Shown: in pieces, positions 18,154-26,237 of the stretch
Numbering within the stretch: the first letter of the stretch is position 1
Layout of the letters: each line of letters starts with the position of its first letter
DNA from: JAGQRJ01 sp041402045
GTDB taxonomy: Bacteria > Planctomycetota > J058
Length of the DNA stretch: 64,000 nucleotides
Assembly: GCA_041402045.1 (NCBI GenBank)
Contig: JAWKSZ010000043.1
Location: forward strand, 1-64,000
Reading direction: 5' to 3'
Notes under the pieces: model-generated
Databases searched by the model: none
Told to the model about the DNA's origin: nothing
Seen by the model: the letters and a program-made list of their open reading frames with translations, nothing else
Made by a program: the position numbers and the translations under genes

Positions 18154-18232
18154 CATATCTAGACAAATTTGGCACAGGGTTGTCGGCCGTTCAGATTGCG
18201 TACAGAATGCCGGCGTCAGAAGGAGAGCCCCC

Positions 18233-18697
18233 GTGGTCAACACCCCCCAACTGTTCAAAGACGTCCGTGTCCCCCATATCTCCGAGCGTCGTCCTGCCCC
18301 CCGCTGCGAGGCAGAGGGCTGCCAGGAGACCACCCGCAACGGCAAGCCGTTCTGCACCAACCACGTGGAGCACCTGCCCTACGTGGCCGACCTGATCGAC
18401 ACCCTCGACGCCCGCGACGCCGAGCTCGCGCGGGTGCAGCGCCGTGGCGCGCGCTGCGTCGACCCCACCGGGATCACGGCCCAGGAGATCCTGCTCCAGC
18501 TCAAGCTCTACGGCGGTCGAACCATCGCTCGGCTCTCCCGGGACCTCATGCTCGAGGAGGACGTGGTGGAGTCCTACGGACGCGCCCTGGCCAAGCTCGG
18601 CGCGGTCTCGATCGGCCGTCACCGCCGTGGCCTGCTGCTGCACCCCGAGGACCTCGGCTGCGTGCTGCGCCGTCCCTCCGCCGAGACGGCGGCCTGA
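18233..18697 (+). CDS. Zinc-knuckle plus winged-helix-like protein
   Basis: A 154-residue protein starting at GTG 18233 behind AGGAGAG. Residues about 25-45 read CEAEGCQETTRNGKPFCTNH, a Cx4C-x10-CxxH zinc-binding knuckle. The C-terminal half (ITAQEILLQLKLYGGRTIARLSRDL, EDVVESYGRALAKLGAVSIGRHRRG) looks like a winged helix-turn-helix. It may be a small DNA-binding regulator; no named family is recognised. The 189-base leader contains a GGACA-N4-TGTCC dyad (18140-18153) and further GACA/TGTC half-sites. The next gene starts 4 bases after its stop, so the two are co-transcribed. Confidence 0.65.
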   Translation: MVNTPQLFKDVRVPHISERRPAPRCEAEGCQETTRNGKPFCTNHVEHLPYVADLIDTLDARDAELARVQRRGARCVDPTGITAQEILLQLKLYGGRTIARLSRDLMLEEDVVESYGRALAKLGAVSIGRHRRGLLLHPEDLGCVLRRPSAETAA

Positions 18698-18700
18698 TCG

Positions 18701-19615
18701 GTGCCCGCGGCGGGCGCGGTCCTGGTCACTGGCGCGACGGGGTTCGTCGGGCACCGGCTGGTGCCTGCGCTGCTCGCGCGCGGGCACGAGGTCGTGTGCA
18801 CCAGCCGCAACCCTCGCGCGGCGCGCCTGCGCTGGCCAGGCCTGCGCTGGGTCCCGCTCGACGTGCACGACCCGGAGACCCTGGACGTGCTCGCGGGCTG
18901 CCGCGCCGCCTACTACCTGGTGCACTCGATCGGCGAGTCGAGCGACTACGCCGAGCGTGAGCGCCGGGCGGCGGCGCGCTTCGGCGAGGCGGCGGCCCGC
19001 CACGGGCTCGAGCGCCTCGTCTACCTGGGCGGCGTGCGCCCGCCGACCGGCTGTTCCCCGCACCTCCGCGCGCGGCTCGAGGTCGGCCGCGCCCTGCGCG
19101 CGGGCGGCGTGAGCGTCGTCGAGCTGCGCGCCGGCATGCTGATCGGCGCCGGCAGCGCGAGCTGGCAGATCGTGAGCGAGCTCGCTGCGCGCCTGCCGGC
19201 CATGCTCCTCCCGCGCTGGCTCGAGCGGCACTCGTGGCCGGTCGGGATCGAGGACACGGTCCACGCGCTGGTGGCGAGCCTCGAGCTCCCCGAGCGCGAC
19301 GCCGAGAGCTACGCGATCCCGGGGCCTGAGCGGATCTGCCACCGCGAGCTCCTGGCGCGCACCGCCGACGCCCAGGACCGGCACCCGTGGATGCTCGGCG
19401 TCCCGTTCGTGACCCCCACGCTCTCGAGCTACTGGATCGCCGCGGTGACGGGCGTGCCTCTGGGCCTGGTGCAGGAGCTCGTCGCCGGGTTGCTCTACGA
19501 GCTCGACCCGTCGACGCCTGCGCTGTGGCCGCTGATCGGCCACACGCCGCAGCCCTTGGATCAGGCGATCGCCGCCGCGCTGGCCGAGCAGGCCGCGCAG
19601 CGCGACGCCGGCTGA
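18701..19615 (+). CDS. NAD(P)-binding SDR (atypical, NmrA/epimerase-like)
   Basis: A 304-residue Rossmann protein. AVLVTGATGFVGHRLVPALLARG is the dinucleotide motif, AYYLVHSIGESSDYAERER matches the atypical SDR group of the YwnB/complex-I-chaperone type, and RLVYLGGV is the central strand. Its second half has the RHSWPVGIEDTVHALV and HPWMLGVPFVTP elements seen in membrane-associated SDRs. Cofactor binding is clear and substrate is not. It starts at GTG 18701 directly after the zinc-knuckle gene and ends before a strong bidirectional terminator region. Confidence 0.78.
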   Translation: MPAAGAVLVTGATGFVGHRLVPALLARGHEVVCTSRNPRAARLRWPGLRWVPLDVHDPETLDVLAGCRAAYYLVHSIGESSDYAERERRAAARFGEAAARHGLERLVYLGGVRPPTGCSPHLRARLEVGRALRAGGVSVVELRAGMLIGAGSASWQIVSELAARLPAMLLPRWLERHSWPVGIEDTVHALVASLELPERDAESYAIPGPERICHRELLARTADAQDRHPWMLGVPFVTPTLSSYWIAAVTGVPLGLVQELVAGLLYELDPSTPALWPLIGHTPQPLDQAIAAALAEQAAQRDAG

Positions 19616-19641
19616 GGCCCGCTCCCTCCTGACTCACTCGA

Positions 19642-19670
19642 ACCCGGCGCGCCCGAGGGACGCGCCGGGT
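19642..19670 (+). terminator. Terminator hairpin after the SDR gene
   Basis: A 10-bp stem (19642-19651 with 19661-19670) with a 9-base loop, 26 bases past the SDR stop. It forms a pair with the next hairpin between convergent genes. Confidence 0.65.
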
Positions 19671-19685
19671 GGCGCAACCAAACGA

Positions 19686-19712
19686 AAACGGCGCGCCGGA
19701 GGCGCGCCGTTT
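19686..19712 (-). terminator. rpsD terminator
   Basis: A perfect 12-bp stem (19686-19697 with 19701-19712) with a 3-base loop. Read on the minus strand it is followed by TTTTCGTTT-like sequence, a good intrinsic terminator 45 bases beyond the rpsD stop. Confidence 0.75.
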
Positions 19713-19757
19713 GGCGTTGGACAGCGAGCGGCGCCCCGCGGGGCGCCGTCCTCGAAC

Positions 19758-20369
19758 CTAGCGGCTGAGGAACTCGACGACCTGGTTGATGTCGACCGGG
19801 AGGCTGATCTCGTCGGCGACGGGCAGGCGCGTGATCTTGATCGTCAGCGCGTCCTTGTCGATCGCGAGGAACTCCGCGATGTCGCGGTCGATCTCCTCGA
19901 GGAGCTTGGTGTAGTGAGTCTTGAGGTTGTCGCGGCCGCGCACGGCGATCACGTCCTCGGCGCGCACGATCCGGCTGGGGACCTTGCAGCGCACGCCGTT
20001 GACCATGAAGTGCCCGTGGGCCACGGCCTGGCGCGCCTGGGCGCGGGTCTTGGCGAAGCCAGCGCGCCAGAGCACGTTGTCCATGCGGCGCTCGCACATG
20101 AGCAGCAGGTTCTCGCCCTTGTTGCCCTTCTTGCGGCTGGACTTGGCGAAGAACCGGCGGAGCTGCTTCTCGCTGAGGCCGTAGTAGTGGCGGACGGTCT
20201 GCTTCTCCATGAGCGCCAGGCCGTAGGGGGTCAGCTTGCGGCGGCGCCAGGGGTGCATGCCCGGCTTGAAGGGGCGGCGGCGGGACGCGCGGACGGCGCC
20301 GCTCGAGTCGTAGACGTCGATCCCCAGGCGGCGATTGATGCGAGCCTTGGGTCCGGTGTAGTGAGCCAT
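19758..20369 (-). CDS. rpsD: 30S ribosomal protein S4
   Basis: A 203-residue protein with the S4 signature throughout: MAHYTGPKARINRRLG, a basic N-domain, YGLSEKQLRRFF, and the S4 RNA-binding domain RRMDNVLWRAGFAKTRAQARQAVAHGHFMVNG. The N-terminal zinc cysteines of the C+ type are absent. The start is ATG 20369 with AGAGGA upstream. It is monocistronic with its own promoter and terminator, not inside the S13-S11-S4-rpoA operon seen in many bacteria. Confidence 0.97.
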   Translation of the reverse strand: MAHYTGPKARINRRLGIDVYDSSGAVRASRRRPFKPGMHPWRRRKLTPYGLALMEKQTVRHYYGLSEKQLRRFFAKSSRKKGNKGENLLLMCERRMDNVLWRAGFAKTRAQARQAVAHGHFMVNGVRCKVPSRIVRAEDVIAVRGRDNLKTHYTKLLEEIDRDIAEFLAIDKDALTIKITRLPVADEISLPVDINQVVEFLSR

Positions 20370-20472
20370 GAGTGGTCCTCTGCGAGCTGTCTCAGCGCAG
20401 CCCGCTCCGTGTCTAGAACGCGGATGGTTTGCTTGTATGCCCGCTCGCGGTGGGCCGCGAACGAAGGCGCGT

Positions 20473-20501
20473 AGTTTAGCGTGGGCCGCCGGAGGGGTCC
20501 A
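20473..20501 (-). promoter_or_regulatory. Sigma-70-type promoter of rpsD
   Basis: On the minus strand, TGGACC (20496-20501) is separated by exactly 17 bases from TAAACT (20473-20478), each 4/6 to consensus. Transcription would start near 20465, giving a leader of about 95 nt. Confidence 0.55.
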
Positions 20502-20552
20502 GCGCGCGCACAGAAAACCATAACCGGCCAACAACGCGGGACTTGAGCCGAT

Positions 20553-22547
20553 TCATCCGAGCCTCTGCTTGAGGTGCAGATCGTCCAGGGTGCGCACACG
20601 GTCGATCTCGCTCAAGTCCTTCTCGCCGGTGCGGATCCGCACGATCTTGGGGTCGCGCAGCGAGAGCAGGCCGCCCTCGTCGCGCACGACCCCCTCGAAG
20701 CGGACCGTCGCCACGATCCCCGGGCGGAGCTCGACCCCGGCCTTGAGCCCGGTCGAGGTCTGGCGCTCGAGGGTTCGGCCGCTGAGCAAGCCCTCGTCGA
20801 GGATGGCCTGCATGAGCTGGGCCGAGTCCCGGGCGCCGAGGCCCTGGACGCGGCCCACCTCGACCAGCGCCGGCCCGTCCCCCAGCGCAGCGATCAGGTA
20901 GGTCCCGAAGCTGGCCCCGGGGCCGTCGGCGCTCGTGGTGTAGAGCGCGCCGACGACCGCGAGGTCGAGGGTCAGCGCCGGCTTGAGCTTGGTCCAGCGG
21001 TCGGAGCGCCGCCCGAGCTCGTAGGGCGAGTGCGGGTCCTTGGCGATCCCGCCCTCGTGTCCCTGGCTGCGGAACAGCTCGTAGAGCCGGCGCATGCTGG
21101 CCGCGTCCTGGACCAGGTCGCCGTCGGAGAGCGCGACCGGCAGCGGCAGGGGCAGCGCGGCGATCGGGGCCAGGAGCGCGCTCAGCGCCGCGCGGCGCTT
21201 GACCAGCGGCTCGCCGGTCAGGTCGCGCCCGTCGAGGTAGAGCAGGTCGAAGGCGGCGAAGCGGTAGCGCAGGGGCGGCCCCTCGCCGCGCAGGGTCTTG
21301 AGCAGGTCGTAGACCGAGGCCGGGCGCGGCCCGAGCTCGGTGAACACGTGGGCGTGCAGCTCGCCGTCGACGATCGCGTCGCGGCAGGGCAGCGCCCAGG
21401 CCAGGGCCTGGAGCCCGGGGATCTGCTGGGTCCAGTCCAGGCGCCGGCGGGTGAAGGCCGCGCAGCGCACGCCGCCGTGCTCGTTGGTCGCCTTGTGGAC
21501 CATGAGCCGGATCCCGTCGTACTTCGTCTCGAACAGCACCGGGAAGCGCTGGTCACTCGGCACCTCGGGGCCGGCGAGCATGGGGCCCACCGGCGCCAGG
21601 GGCTTGAGCGCCAGGGCCGCGAGCCCGGCGTGGCCCTCCTCCTCGAGCAGGTGCGCGAGCTCGAACATGTCGACCAGCGAGCGGGCCACGTCGAGCCGCG
21701 CGCGCTCGGCGCCGGTGACCTCGGCCAGGGCGTCGATCAGCGCGTCGTCGCCCAGGGTCTGGCCCACCCGGCTGCCCTGGCGGAGGAAGCCCACGAGGAA
21801 GAAGCGCTCGAGGCGTCCGGCGCGGCCGAGGAGCGAGGCCAGGGCGTCGCGCTTGAGCCGGGTCGGCAGGCCCTTGAGCCCGCGCAGGGCGACCAGCACC
21901 TCACGGGTCGTGAGCGGGGGATCGCTCCGGTGCAGCTCTGCGTGGGACACGAACAGCTCGCGCAGGTCGCCGACGCGTCCCAGTGTGTTTCGCAGCGCGC
22001 CGGGGGAGGTCATGCTCACCGTGGCCAGGGCGTCGAGGAGCACGTTCAGGCTCGTGCCCAGCCGACCCCCGGCGAAGGGGTCGCCGCGCACGAGGCACAC
22101 CTTGTCGACCAGGCTCAGCCCGGTGTCGGGCTGGGCCAGGAACCCGCTGACCAGCGCGCGGCGGCCGGCGCCGTCGAGGCGCCCCGGGCCGCGCAGCCCG
22201 AACAGGCGCAGGCTGCGCGCGGGGGCGAGCCCCGCGAGGGGCAGGAGCAGGCCGTAGCACACGTCGTGGAACGGGAGCGAGTCGAGGAAGCCCTCGGGGG
22301 GGACCTCGTGCGGGTCCTCGCGCCAGCGCTGCCACAGCGCGCAGGCGAGGTGGTCGGGCAGGCCGAGCGCGTCCTGGGCCGAGCGCATGCGCGCCAGCTC
22401 GGCCTCCCGCGAGCGGGGCTCGCCCAGGGGCTGGGCCAGGAGCTCCCAGAACCCGCGCACGGGGCCCTGGTCGCGGGCGCGCTCCGCCACGTCGTCGGCG
22501 CCGATCAGGCGCACGGCTGCTGCGAGGTCGCTCACGGGGTCGCCCAC
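20553..22547 (-). CDS. ATP-dependent DNA ligase
   Basis: A 664-residue protein. The adenylation motif I is ETKYDGIRL (Lys nucleophile), motif III AIVDGELHAH, motif IV EGGIAKDP, and motif V with W-TKLKPAL. The OB domain follows (LDLAVVGALYTTSADGPGASFGTYLIAAL, RPGIVATVRFEG). The N-terminal helical DNA-binding domain occupies about 1-250. This is an archaeal/LigB-type ATP ligase, additional to the NAD ligase bacteria need for replication, so a repair role is likely. The GTG at 22547 overlaps the last base of the upstream RadA-like stop codon (TAGTG); GTG 22535 is an alternative start. Confidence 0.92.
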   Translation of the reverse strand: MGDPVSDLAAAVRLIGADDVAERARDQGPVRGFWELLAQPLGEPRSREAELARMRSAQDALGLPDHLACALWQRWREDPHEVPPEGFLDSLPFHDVCYGLLLPLAGLAPARSLRLFGLRGPGRLDGAGRRALVSGFLAQPDTGLSLVDKVCLVRGDPFAGGRLGTSLNVLLDALATVSMTSPGALRNTLGRVGDLRELFVSHAELHRSDPPLTTREVLVALRGLKGLPTRLKRDALASLLGRAGRLERFFLVGFLRQGSRVGQTLGDDALIDALAEVTGAERARLDVARSLVDMFELAHLLEEEGHAGLAALALKPLAPVGPMLAGPEVPSDQRFPVLFETKYDGIRLMVHKATNEHGGVRCAAFTRRRLDWTQQIPGLQALAWALPCRDAIVDGELHAHVFTELGPRPASVYDLLKTLRGEGPPLRYRFAAFDLLYLDGRDLTGEPLVKRRAALSALLAPIAALPLPLPVALSDGDLVQDAASMRRLYELFRSQGHEGGIAKDPHSPYELGRRSDRWTKLKPALTLDLAVVGALYTTSADGPGASFGTYLIAALGDGPALVEVGRVQGLGARDSAQLMQAILDEGLLSGRTLERQTSTGLKAGVELRPGIVATVRFEGVVRDEGGLLSLRDPKIVRIRTGEKDLSEIDRVRTLDDLHLKQRLG

Positions 22548-23827
22548 TACGCCAGCGGGGGCAGGGCGTAGTCTTCGGGGTGGCTGGGGTGCACGATCAT
22601 GCGCCCGTCCTGGTCGAGCTTGATCCGCACCGGCCGGGGGAAGATCGGCGTGGTCACGCTCTTGATCGCGCGCAGCACGGTGATCTTGTCGCGGTACTTG
22701 CCGCCCCAGAAGTCGGCCATGTCCTTGGAGCCCAGCGCCAGGCTCTCGATCAGGAACACGACGTCGGCGGTGTGCATGAGCGGCTGCCCGCCCACCGGCT
22801 CCCCGGTGTCCTTGACCTGCCCGATCGTGACGCAGGTCACGCCGTGGCTGTGGTTGTAGGTCTTGAGCGTCGCCAGGTTGTCGGCGGTGCGGGTCTTGCT
22901 CGGGTCGAGGGTGTTCAGCGAGTCGACGACGACGAAGCGCACGCCCTCTTGCTCGACCACGTGGCGGTAGCGGCGAATGAAGTCGTCCCAGCTGTGTCCG
23001 CGGTGGTACTGCGCGAGGATGATCAGCACGTTGGGCAGGACCTTCTCGCGCAGCCCCGCCTCGTCGAGGCCGGTGGCGGCCATGGCCAGCTTCACGAAGC
23101 GGCTGCAGAGGTCGTCGCGCCCGCTCTGCTCCTCGTCGCGGAAGCCCTCCTCGGCGACGACGTAGGCGCACTTGGTCCCGCTGGCGGCGACCCGGGCCAC
23201 GGCCTCGAGCATGCTGCGGGTCTTGCCCTTCCCCGGAGGGCCCGCGAAGGCCACGGTGCAGCCCTTGGGGATCCCGCCCAGGGCGGTCTTGGCGTCGGGG
23301 CTCAGGCACAGCCGGTCGAGGACCTGCTGCACGGGGAGCGCCTCTTGCTCCTTGAGCAGGTCCTCGATCAGGGCGGGCTTGACGATGTCCGCCTCGAGCC
23401 CCTGCTCCTCCTCCTCGTTCACCCCGGCGAAGGGCTGCGCCGAGGGGTCGACCCCGCCCATGCCCAGCATGGACTGGGTCATTTGCATCATCTGCATCAT
23501 CTGGGCCATGGGGTTGCCGTAGCCCATGGGCATCATGCCGCCCTGGGCGCCGGGGTAGACCCCGCCCTGCATGCCCATGCCCGGCTGCATGCCGCCCATG
23601 CCCATGCCCTGCATCCCAGGCTGCATGCCCATGCCCGGCTGCATGCCGCCCATGCCCTGCATGCCCATGCCGGGCTGCATGCCGCCCATGCCCATGCCCT
23701 GCATCCCAGGCTGCATGCCGCCCATGCCCGGCTGCATGCCCATGCCCGGTTGCATGGCCTGCGGCTGCGCGGGGGCCTCGGCCTCCGCGACGGCCTTGGT
23801 CTTCTTGGTGGTCTTCTTCTTGGCCAT
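22547..23827 (-). CDS. RadA/KaiC-like RecA-fold ATPase with Met/Gly-rich N-terminal tail
   Basis: A 426-residue protein. After a Lys-rich start (MAKKKTTKKTK) comes a low-complexity tail (about 23-125) built of MQPGMG/GGMQPGMQGMG units and MMQMMQM, with several dozen methionines. The RecA core has Walker A AGPPGKGKTRS, a VRFVVVDSLN Walker B, and a RadA-like GTCVTIGQVKDTGEPVGGQPLMHTADVV segment. There is no zinc finger or Lon domain, so it is not RadA/Sms itself. The start is ATG 23827 with GAGGAGCG upstream. Direct coupling to an ATP-dependent ligase suggests a DNA-repair role. The tail may mediate self-association; this is inference. Confidence 0.85.
   Translation of the reverse strand: MAKKKTTKKTKAVAEAEAPAQPQAMQPGMGMQPGMGGMQPGMQGMGMGGMQPGMGMQGMGGMQPGMGMQPGMQGMGMGGMQPGMGMQGGVYPGAQGGMMPMGYGNPMAQMMQMMQMTQSMLGMGGVDPSAQPFAGVNEEEEQGLEADIVKPALIEDLLKEQEALPVQQVLDRLCLSPDAKTALGGIPKGCTVAFAGPPGKGKTRSMLEAVARVAASGTKCAYVVAEEGFRDEEQSGRDDLCSRFVKLAMAATGLDEAGLREKVLPNVLIILAQYHRGHSWDDFIRRYRHVVEQEGVRFVVVDSLNTLDPSKTRTADNLATLKTYNHSHGVTCVTIGQVKDTGEPVGGQPLMHTADVVFLIESLALGSKDMADFWGGKYRDKITVLRAIKSVTTPIFPRPVRIKLDQDGRMIVHPSHPEDYALPPLA
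23570..23756 (-). repeat. In-gene tandem repeats encoding the Met/Gly/Pro/Gln tail
   Basis: Near-identical units of about 15-60 bases (combinations of GGCTGCATGCC and CATGCCCATG on the plus strand) repeat across the 5' end of the RadA-like gene. A longer block recurs at about 23589-23640 and 23680-23720. Reading frame is kept throughout, so the repeat expands in whole codons. Confidence 0.75.
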
Positions 23828-23973
23828 GACGCTCCTCGGGATCGGGCGGAATCCTAAAGGAGCAGAGGACGTTCGGCCACGACGCCAGACGGCAGACGCT
23901 CGCCCGGTGCAGCTCCGCGAGGTCGGCATCGGCGCGCGGGATCCCTCCGAGATCGAGGAGGTGGAGGGACGGC

Positions 23974-24003
23974 CCTACCGGGAGCAGCGAGCTGCTCCCC
24001 TAC
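23974..24003 (-). repeat. REP-like element, GTAGGGG family, single copy
   Basis: On the minus strand it reads GTAGGGGAGCAGCTCGCTGC and continues into CTCCC. It contains a perfect 9-bp stem (23980-23988 with 23991-23999). It matches the arms of the element at 29591-29707. Confidence 0.5.
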
Positions 24004-24260
24004 AGGTTTTCTGGCCAAGGGACGGCGGCTGGCTCCGCGAGGTCCAGCTCGTCGCCGGCGCGCCTGCGATCCCGGCACGCCGGCGAGCGGCGTCCGCCGC
24101 GAGCGCGCAGCGAGCGCGCAGCGATCGCCGGCGCGCCCTGCGAGCGGCGTCAGCCGCTCGCGCGCAGGCGGCCGGCGAAGCCGGCCGCGAGCCCTTGGGG
24201 TGAGGCCGAGGGGCTTTGCCCCGAGGCCGAGGGGTCTGGGACAGACCCCCTGAGGCATCA
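24004..24260. repeat. Hairpin-dense non-coding stretch
   Basis: The 463 bases between the RadA-like gene and the downstream kinase gene hold no credible gene. They contain consecutive short hairpins: 9 bp at 24140-24161, 9 bp with a GAA loop at 24168-24188, GGGGC-TTT-GCCCC near 24210, and GGGGTCTG-GGA-CAGACCCC near 24228. The stem-loop density is far above the surrounding sequence. Confidence 0.55.
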
Positions 24261-24315
24261 GTTCCTTGGGCGGCGCAAGCAGTGACTTCGTCACTGCTTG
24301 CGCCGCCCAAGGAAC
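24261..24315 (-). terminator. Perfect 26-bp palindrome overlapping the kinase stop codon
   Basis: The arms 24261-24286 and 24290-24315 are perfectly complementary around a 3-base loop. One arm is the last coding part of the leftward kinase gene (ending GRFLGRRKQ, stop at 24291-24293), so the gene end is mirrored downstream. It should fold into an extremely stable hairpin in the mRNA. Confidence 0.7.
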
Positions 24316-26117
24316 CGGCCCAGCAGCGCCTTGGCCTTGAGCTTGCGCTGGCCGGCGCGGAGGAAGCCGTCGAGGTCGCTCTCGAGCTGGCGCGCGCTGG
24401 CGTAGCGATCGTCCTGCGCCTTCTCCATGCAGCGCAGCACGATGTCCGCGACCTTGCGCGGGATCTGGTCGTTGAGCTTGACCGGGTCCTTGGGCGGCTG
24501 GGAGAGCACCTGCTTGATGATCTTGCGCGGGTCGCGGCCCGAGAACGGGGGCTTCCCGGTGAGCAGGAAGTAGAAGGTCGCGCCCAGGGAGTAGATGTCG
24601 CTGGTGGCGTTGATCGAGCCGTGGCCGCCGCGGGGCTGAGCCTGCTCGGGGGGCATGTAGGAGGGCGTGCCCATGATCAGGCCCTTGTCGCGGCTCTTGG
24701 CCTCTTGCTCGGCGACGAGGCCGAAGTCGATCAGCAGGCTGCGGTAGGGCTGGGCCGTGGTGTCGAGCATGATGTTCTGCGGCTTGAGGTCGCGGTGGTA
24801 GATCTTCTGCGCGTGCACGTAGCTCAGCGCCGAGGCGATCTCCTTCACGATCCGGACCGCGAACAGCGCGGGCAGCGGACCCTTGCGCTGGACCTGCTGC
24901 CGGGCCTCGAGGCCCTCGATCAGCTCCATGGAGTAGTAGGTGAGGCCGGCTTCGACGCCGGCGTCGAACATGCGCACGATGTGCGGGTGGTCGAAGCCGA
25001 TCAGCGCGCGCACCTCGTCGAGGAAGCGCTCGGTCTCGGCGTCGGACTGGTGCATCATGACCTTCAAGGCCAGGTTGCCCTCGTAGCCGCGCTGGGTGGC
25101 CATGGACTTGGCCATGCCGGTCGGCTCGACCTCGAGCACCACGCCGAAGGCGCCGCGCGCGATCTCGCGCAGGATCTGGTAGTCGCCGACCTTCAGCCCC
25201 TCGAACTTGGCGCGGGCCTTGAGCCGACGCTGGAACTCGTTGCGGTCGAGGCTCCCCCCCGGCGCCCTCCCCGGCACCAGGGTCGGCTGCGGCCGAGCCA
25301 CCTGGCGCGTGGGCGAGGTCGAGTCGTTCATGATCATGGTCGGCTGGGCGAGGATCTCCTCCTCGGAGTCGGTCAGCCCGCCGCCCTCTTCCTTCACGAT
25401 CATGGTGGGCTGCGCGAGGAGCTCGTCCTCGCTCAGCCCGCCGCCGGGGTCCTGGTCGCTCACGATCATGGTCGGCTGCGCGAACAGCTCGTCCTCGTCG
25501 AGGGCCTCCTCCTCCGCGCGCTTGGCCGCGCGCTGGGCCTGCATGGCCTCGAACTCCGCCTCGCTGAGCATGTCGTCACGGGCCGCGCTCGTGCTGGGCA
25601 CGATCAGGGTCGGCTGCGCGTAGAGGTCGTCGTCGCTGAGGTCCATGCCCCGGGTGTCGGCCACGATCATGGTCGGCTGCGCGTAGAGGTCGTCCTCGCT
25701 CGGGCCGCCGAAGTCGGGCTCGTCGTCGCTGGGCAGGTCGATCGCGGGGAGCGTCGCCGGCGGGCCGAGGGCCGCGCTGGCGTGGGGCGCGAGCTCGGGC
25801 TCGCTGTCGGGCCCCAGGCCGTCGACCTCGTCCTCCATGGGGATCACGAGGGCGTCGGCCTCTTGCTCGAGGACGCTGCTGGGGGTCGGCGCTGGCGGCG
25901 GCTGTTGGCCGCGGGCGGCGGCGGCGGCGCGGCGGAACTCGGCGATCAGCCGCTCCCAGCCGGGTCGATCGAGGAGCCCGGCGCGGACCAGGATCTGGTC
26001 GAAGGTCATGCCCGGCGCGCGCGGAGCGAGCTCCATGGCCCGCTGCAACCCCACCCGATCCACCAGCCCCAGCTTCAGCGCGAGCTGGGCGAGGAGGGTA
26101 TCGCGGGGGTTGAGCAT
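24291..26117 (-). CDS. Ser/Thr kinase with five-fold AQPTMIV repeat linker
   Basis: A 608-residue cytoplasmic protein. Residues 1-70 form a small helical domain (MLNPRDTLLAQLALKLGLVD, MTFDQILVRAGLLD) that recurs in two other proteins of the window. Residues about 140-265 are acidic and contain five copies of [DE][DE]-x-hydrophobic-(Y/F/L)-AQPT-(M/L)-I-(V/M), then a degenerate QPTLV. The kinase domain (about 315-590) is complete: ARGAFG, NLALKVM, HRDLKPQN, DFG, GTPSYMPPEQ, DIYSLGA. The start is ATG 26117 with GAGGT upstream. It is divergent from another kinase 120 bases away. The repeats look like threonine phosphorylation/FHA-docking sites. Confidence 0.93.
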   Translation of the reverse strand: MLNPRDTLLAQLALKLGLVDRVGLQRAMELAPRAPGMTFDQILVRAGLLDRPGWERLIAEFRRAAAAARGQQPPPAPTPSSVLEQEADALVIPMEDEVDGLGPDSEPELAPHASAALGPPATLPAIDLPSDDEPDFGGPSEDDLYAQPTMIVADTRGMDLSDDDLYAQPTLIVPSTSAARDDMLSEAEFEAMQAQRAAKRAEEEALDEDELFAQPTMIVSDQDPGGGLSEDELLAQPTMIVKEEGGGLTDSEEEILAQPTMIMNDSTSPTRQVARPQPTLVPGRAPGGSLDRNEFQRRLKARAKFEGLKVGDYQILREIARGAFGVVLEVEPTGMAKSMATQRGYEGNLALKVMMHQSDAETERFLDEVRALIGFDHPHIVRMFDAGVEAGLTYYSMELIEGLEARQQVQRKGPLPALFAVRIVKEIASALSYVHAQKIYHRDLKPQNIMLDTTAQPYRSLLIDFGLVAEQEAKSRDKGLIMGTPSYMPPEQAQPRGGHGSINATSDIYSLGATFYFLLTGKPPFSGRDPRKIIKQVLSQPPKDPVKLNDQIPRKVADIVLRCMEKAQDDRYASARQLESDLDGFLRAGQRKLKAKALLGRFLGRRKQ

Positions 26118-26200
26118 GAACGACCTCGAACTGCAGCATACCGCTTGCCACGGCCCGAGCGTAGTCCTGGTCTCGCGTGGTCTTACGTCCAGGCTTGGGC

Positions 26201-26206
26201 TACACT
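26201..26206 (+). promoter_or_regulatory. Candidate -10 element (TACACT) of the rightward kinase
   Basis: TACACT lies within GGGCTACACTC, an 11-mer also found 16 bases upstream of the tandem pseudokinase start (37816-37826). No good -35 is visible at 17 bases. The call rests on the shared 11-mer and its position 32 bases before the proposed start. Confidence 0.3.
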
Positions 26207-26237
26207 CGAAGCGCACGCACAGCGCGCGGAGGCGCCC

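Noticed and set aside
23570..23756. CRISPR-like short repeats
   Set aside because: The repeats are in frame, contiguous, lack spacers and encode the Met/Gly tail of the RadA-like protein.
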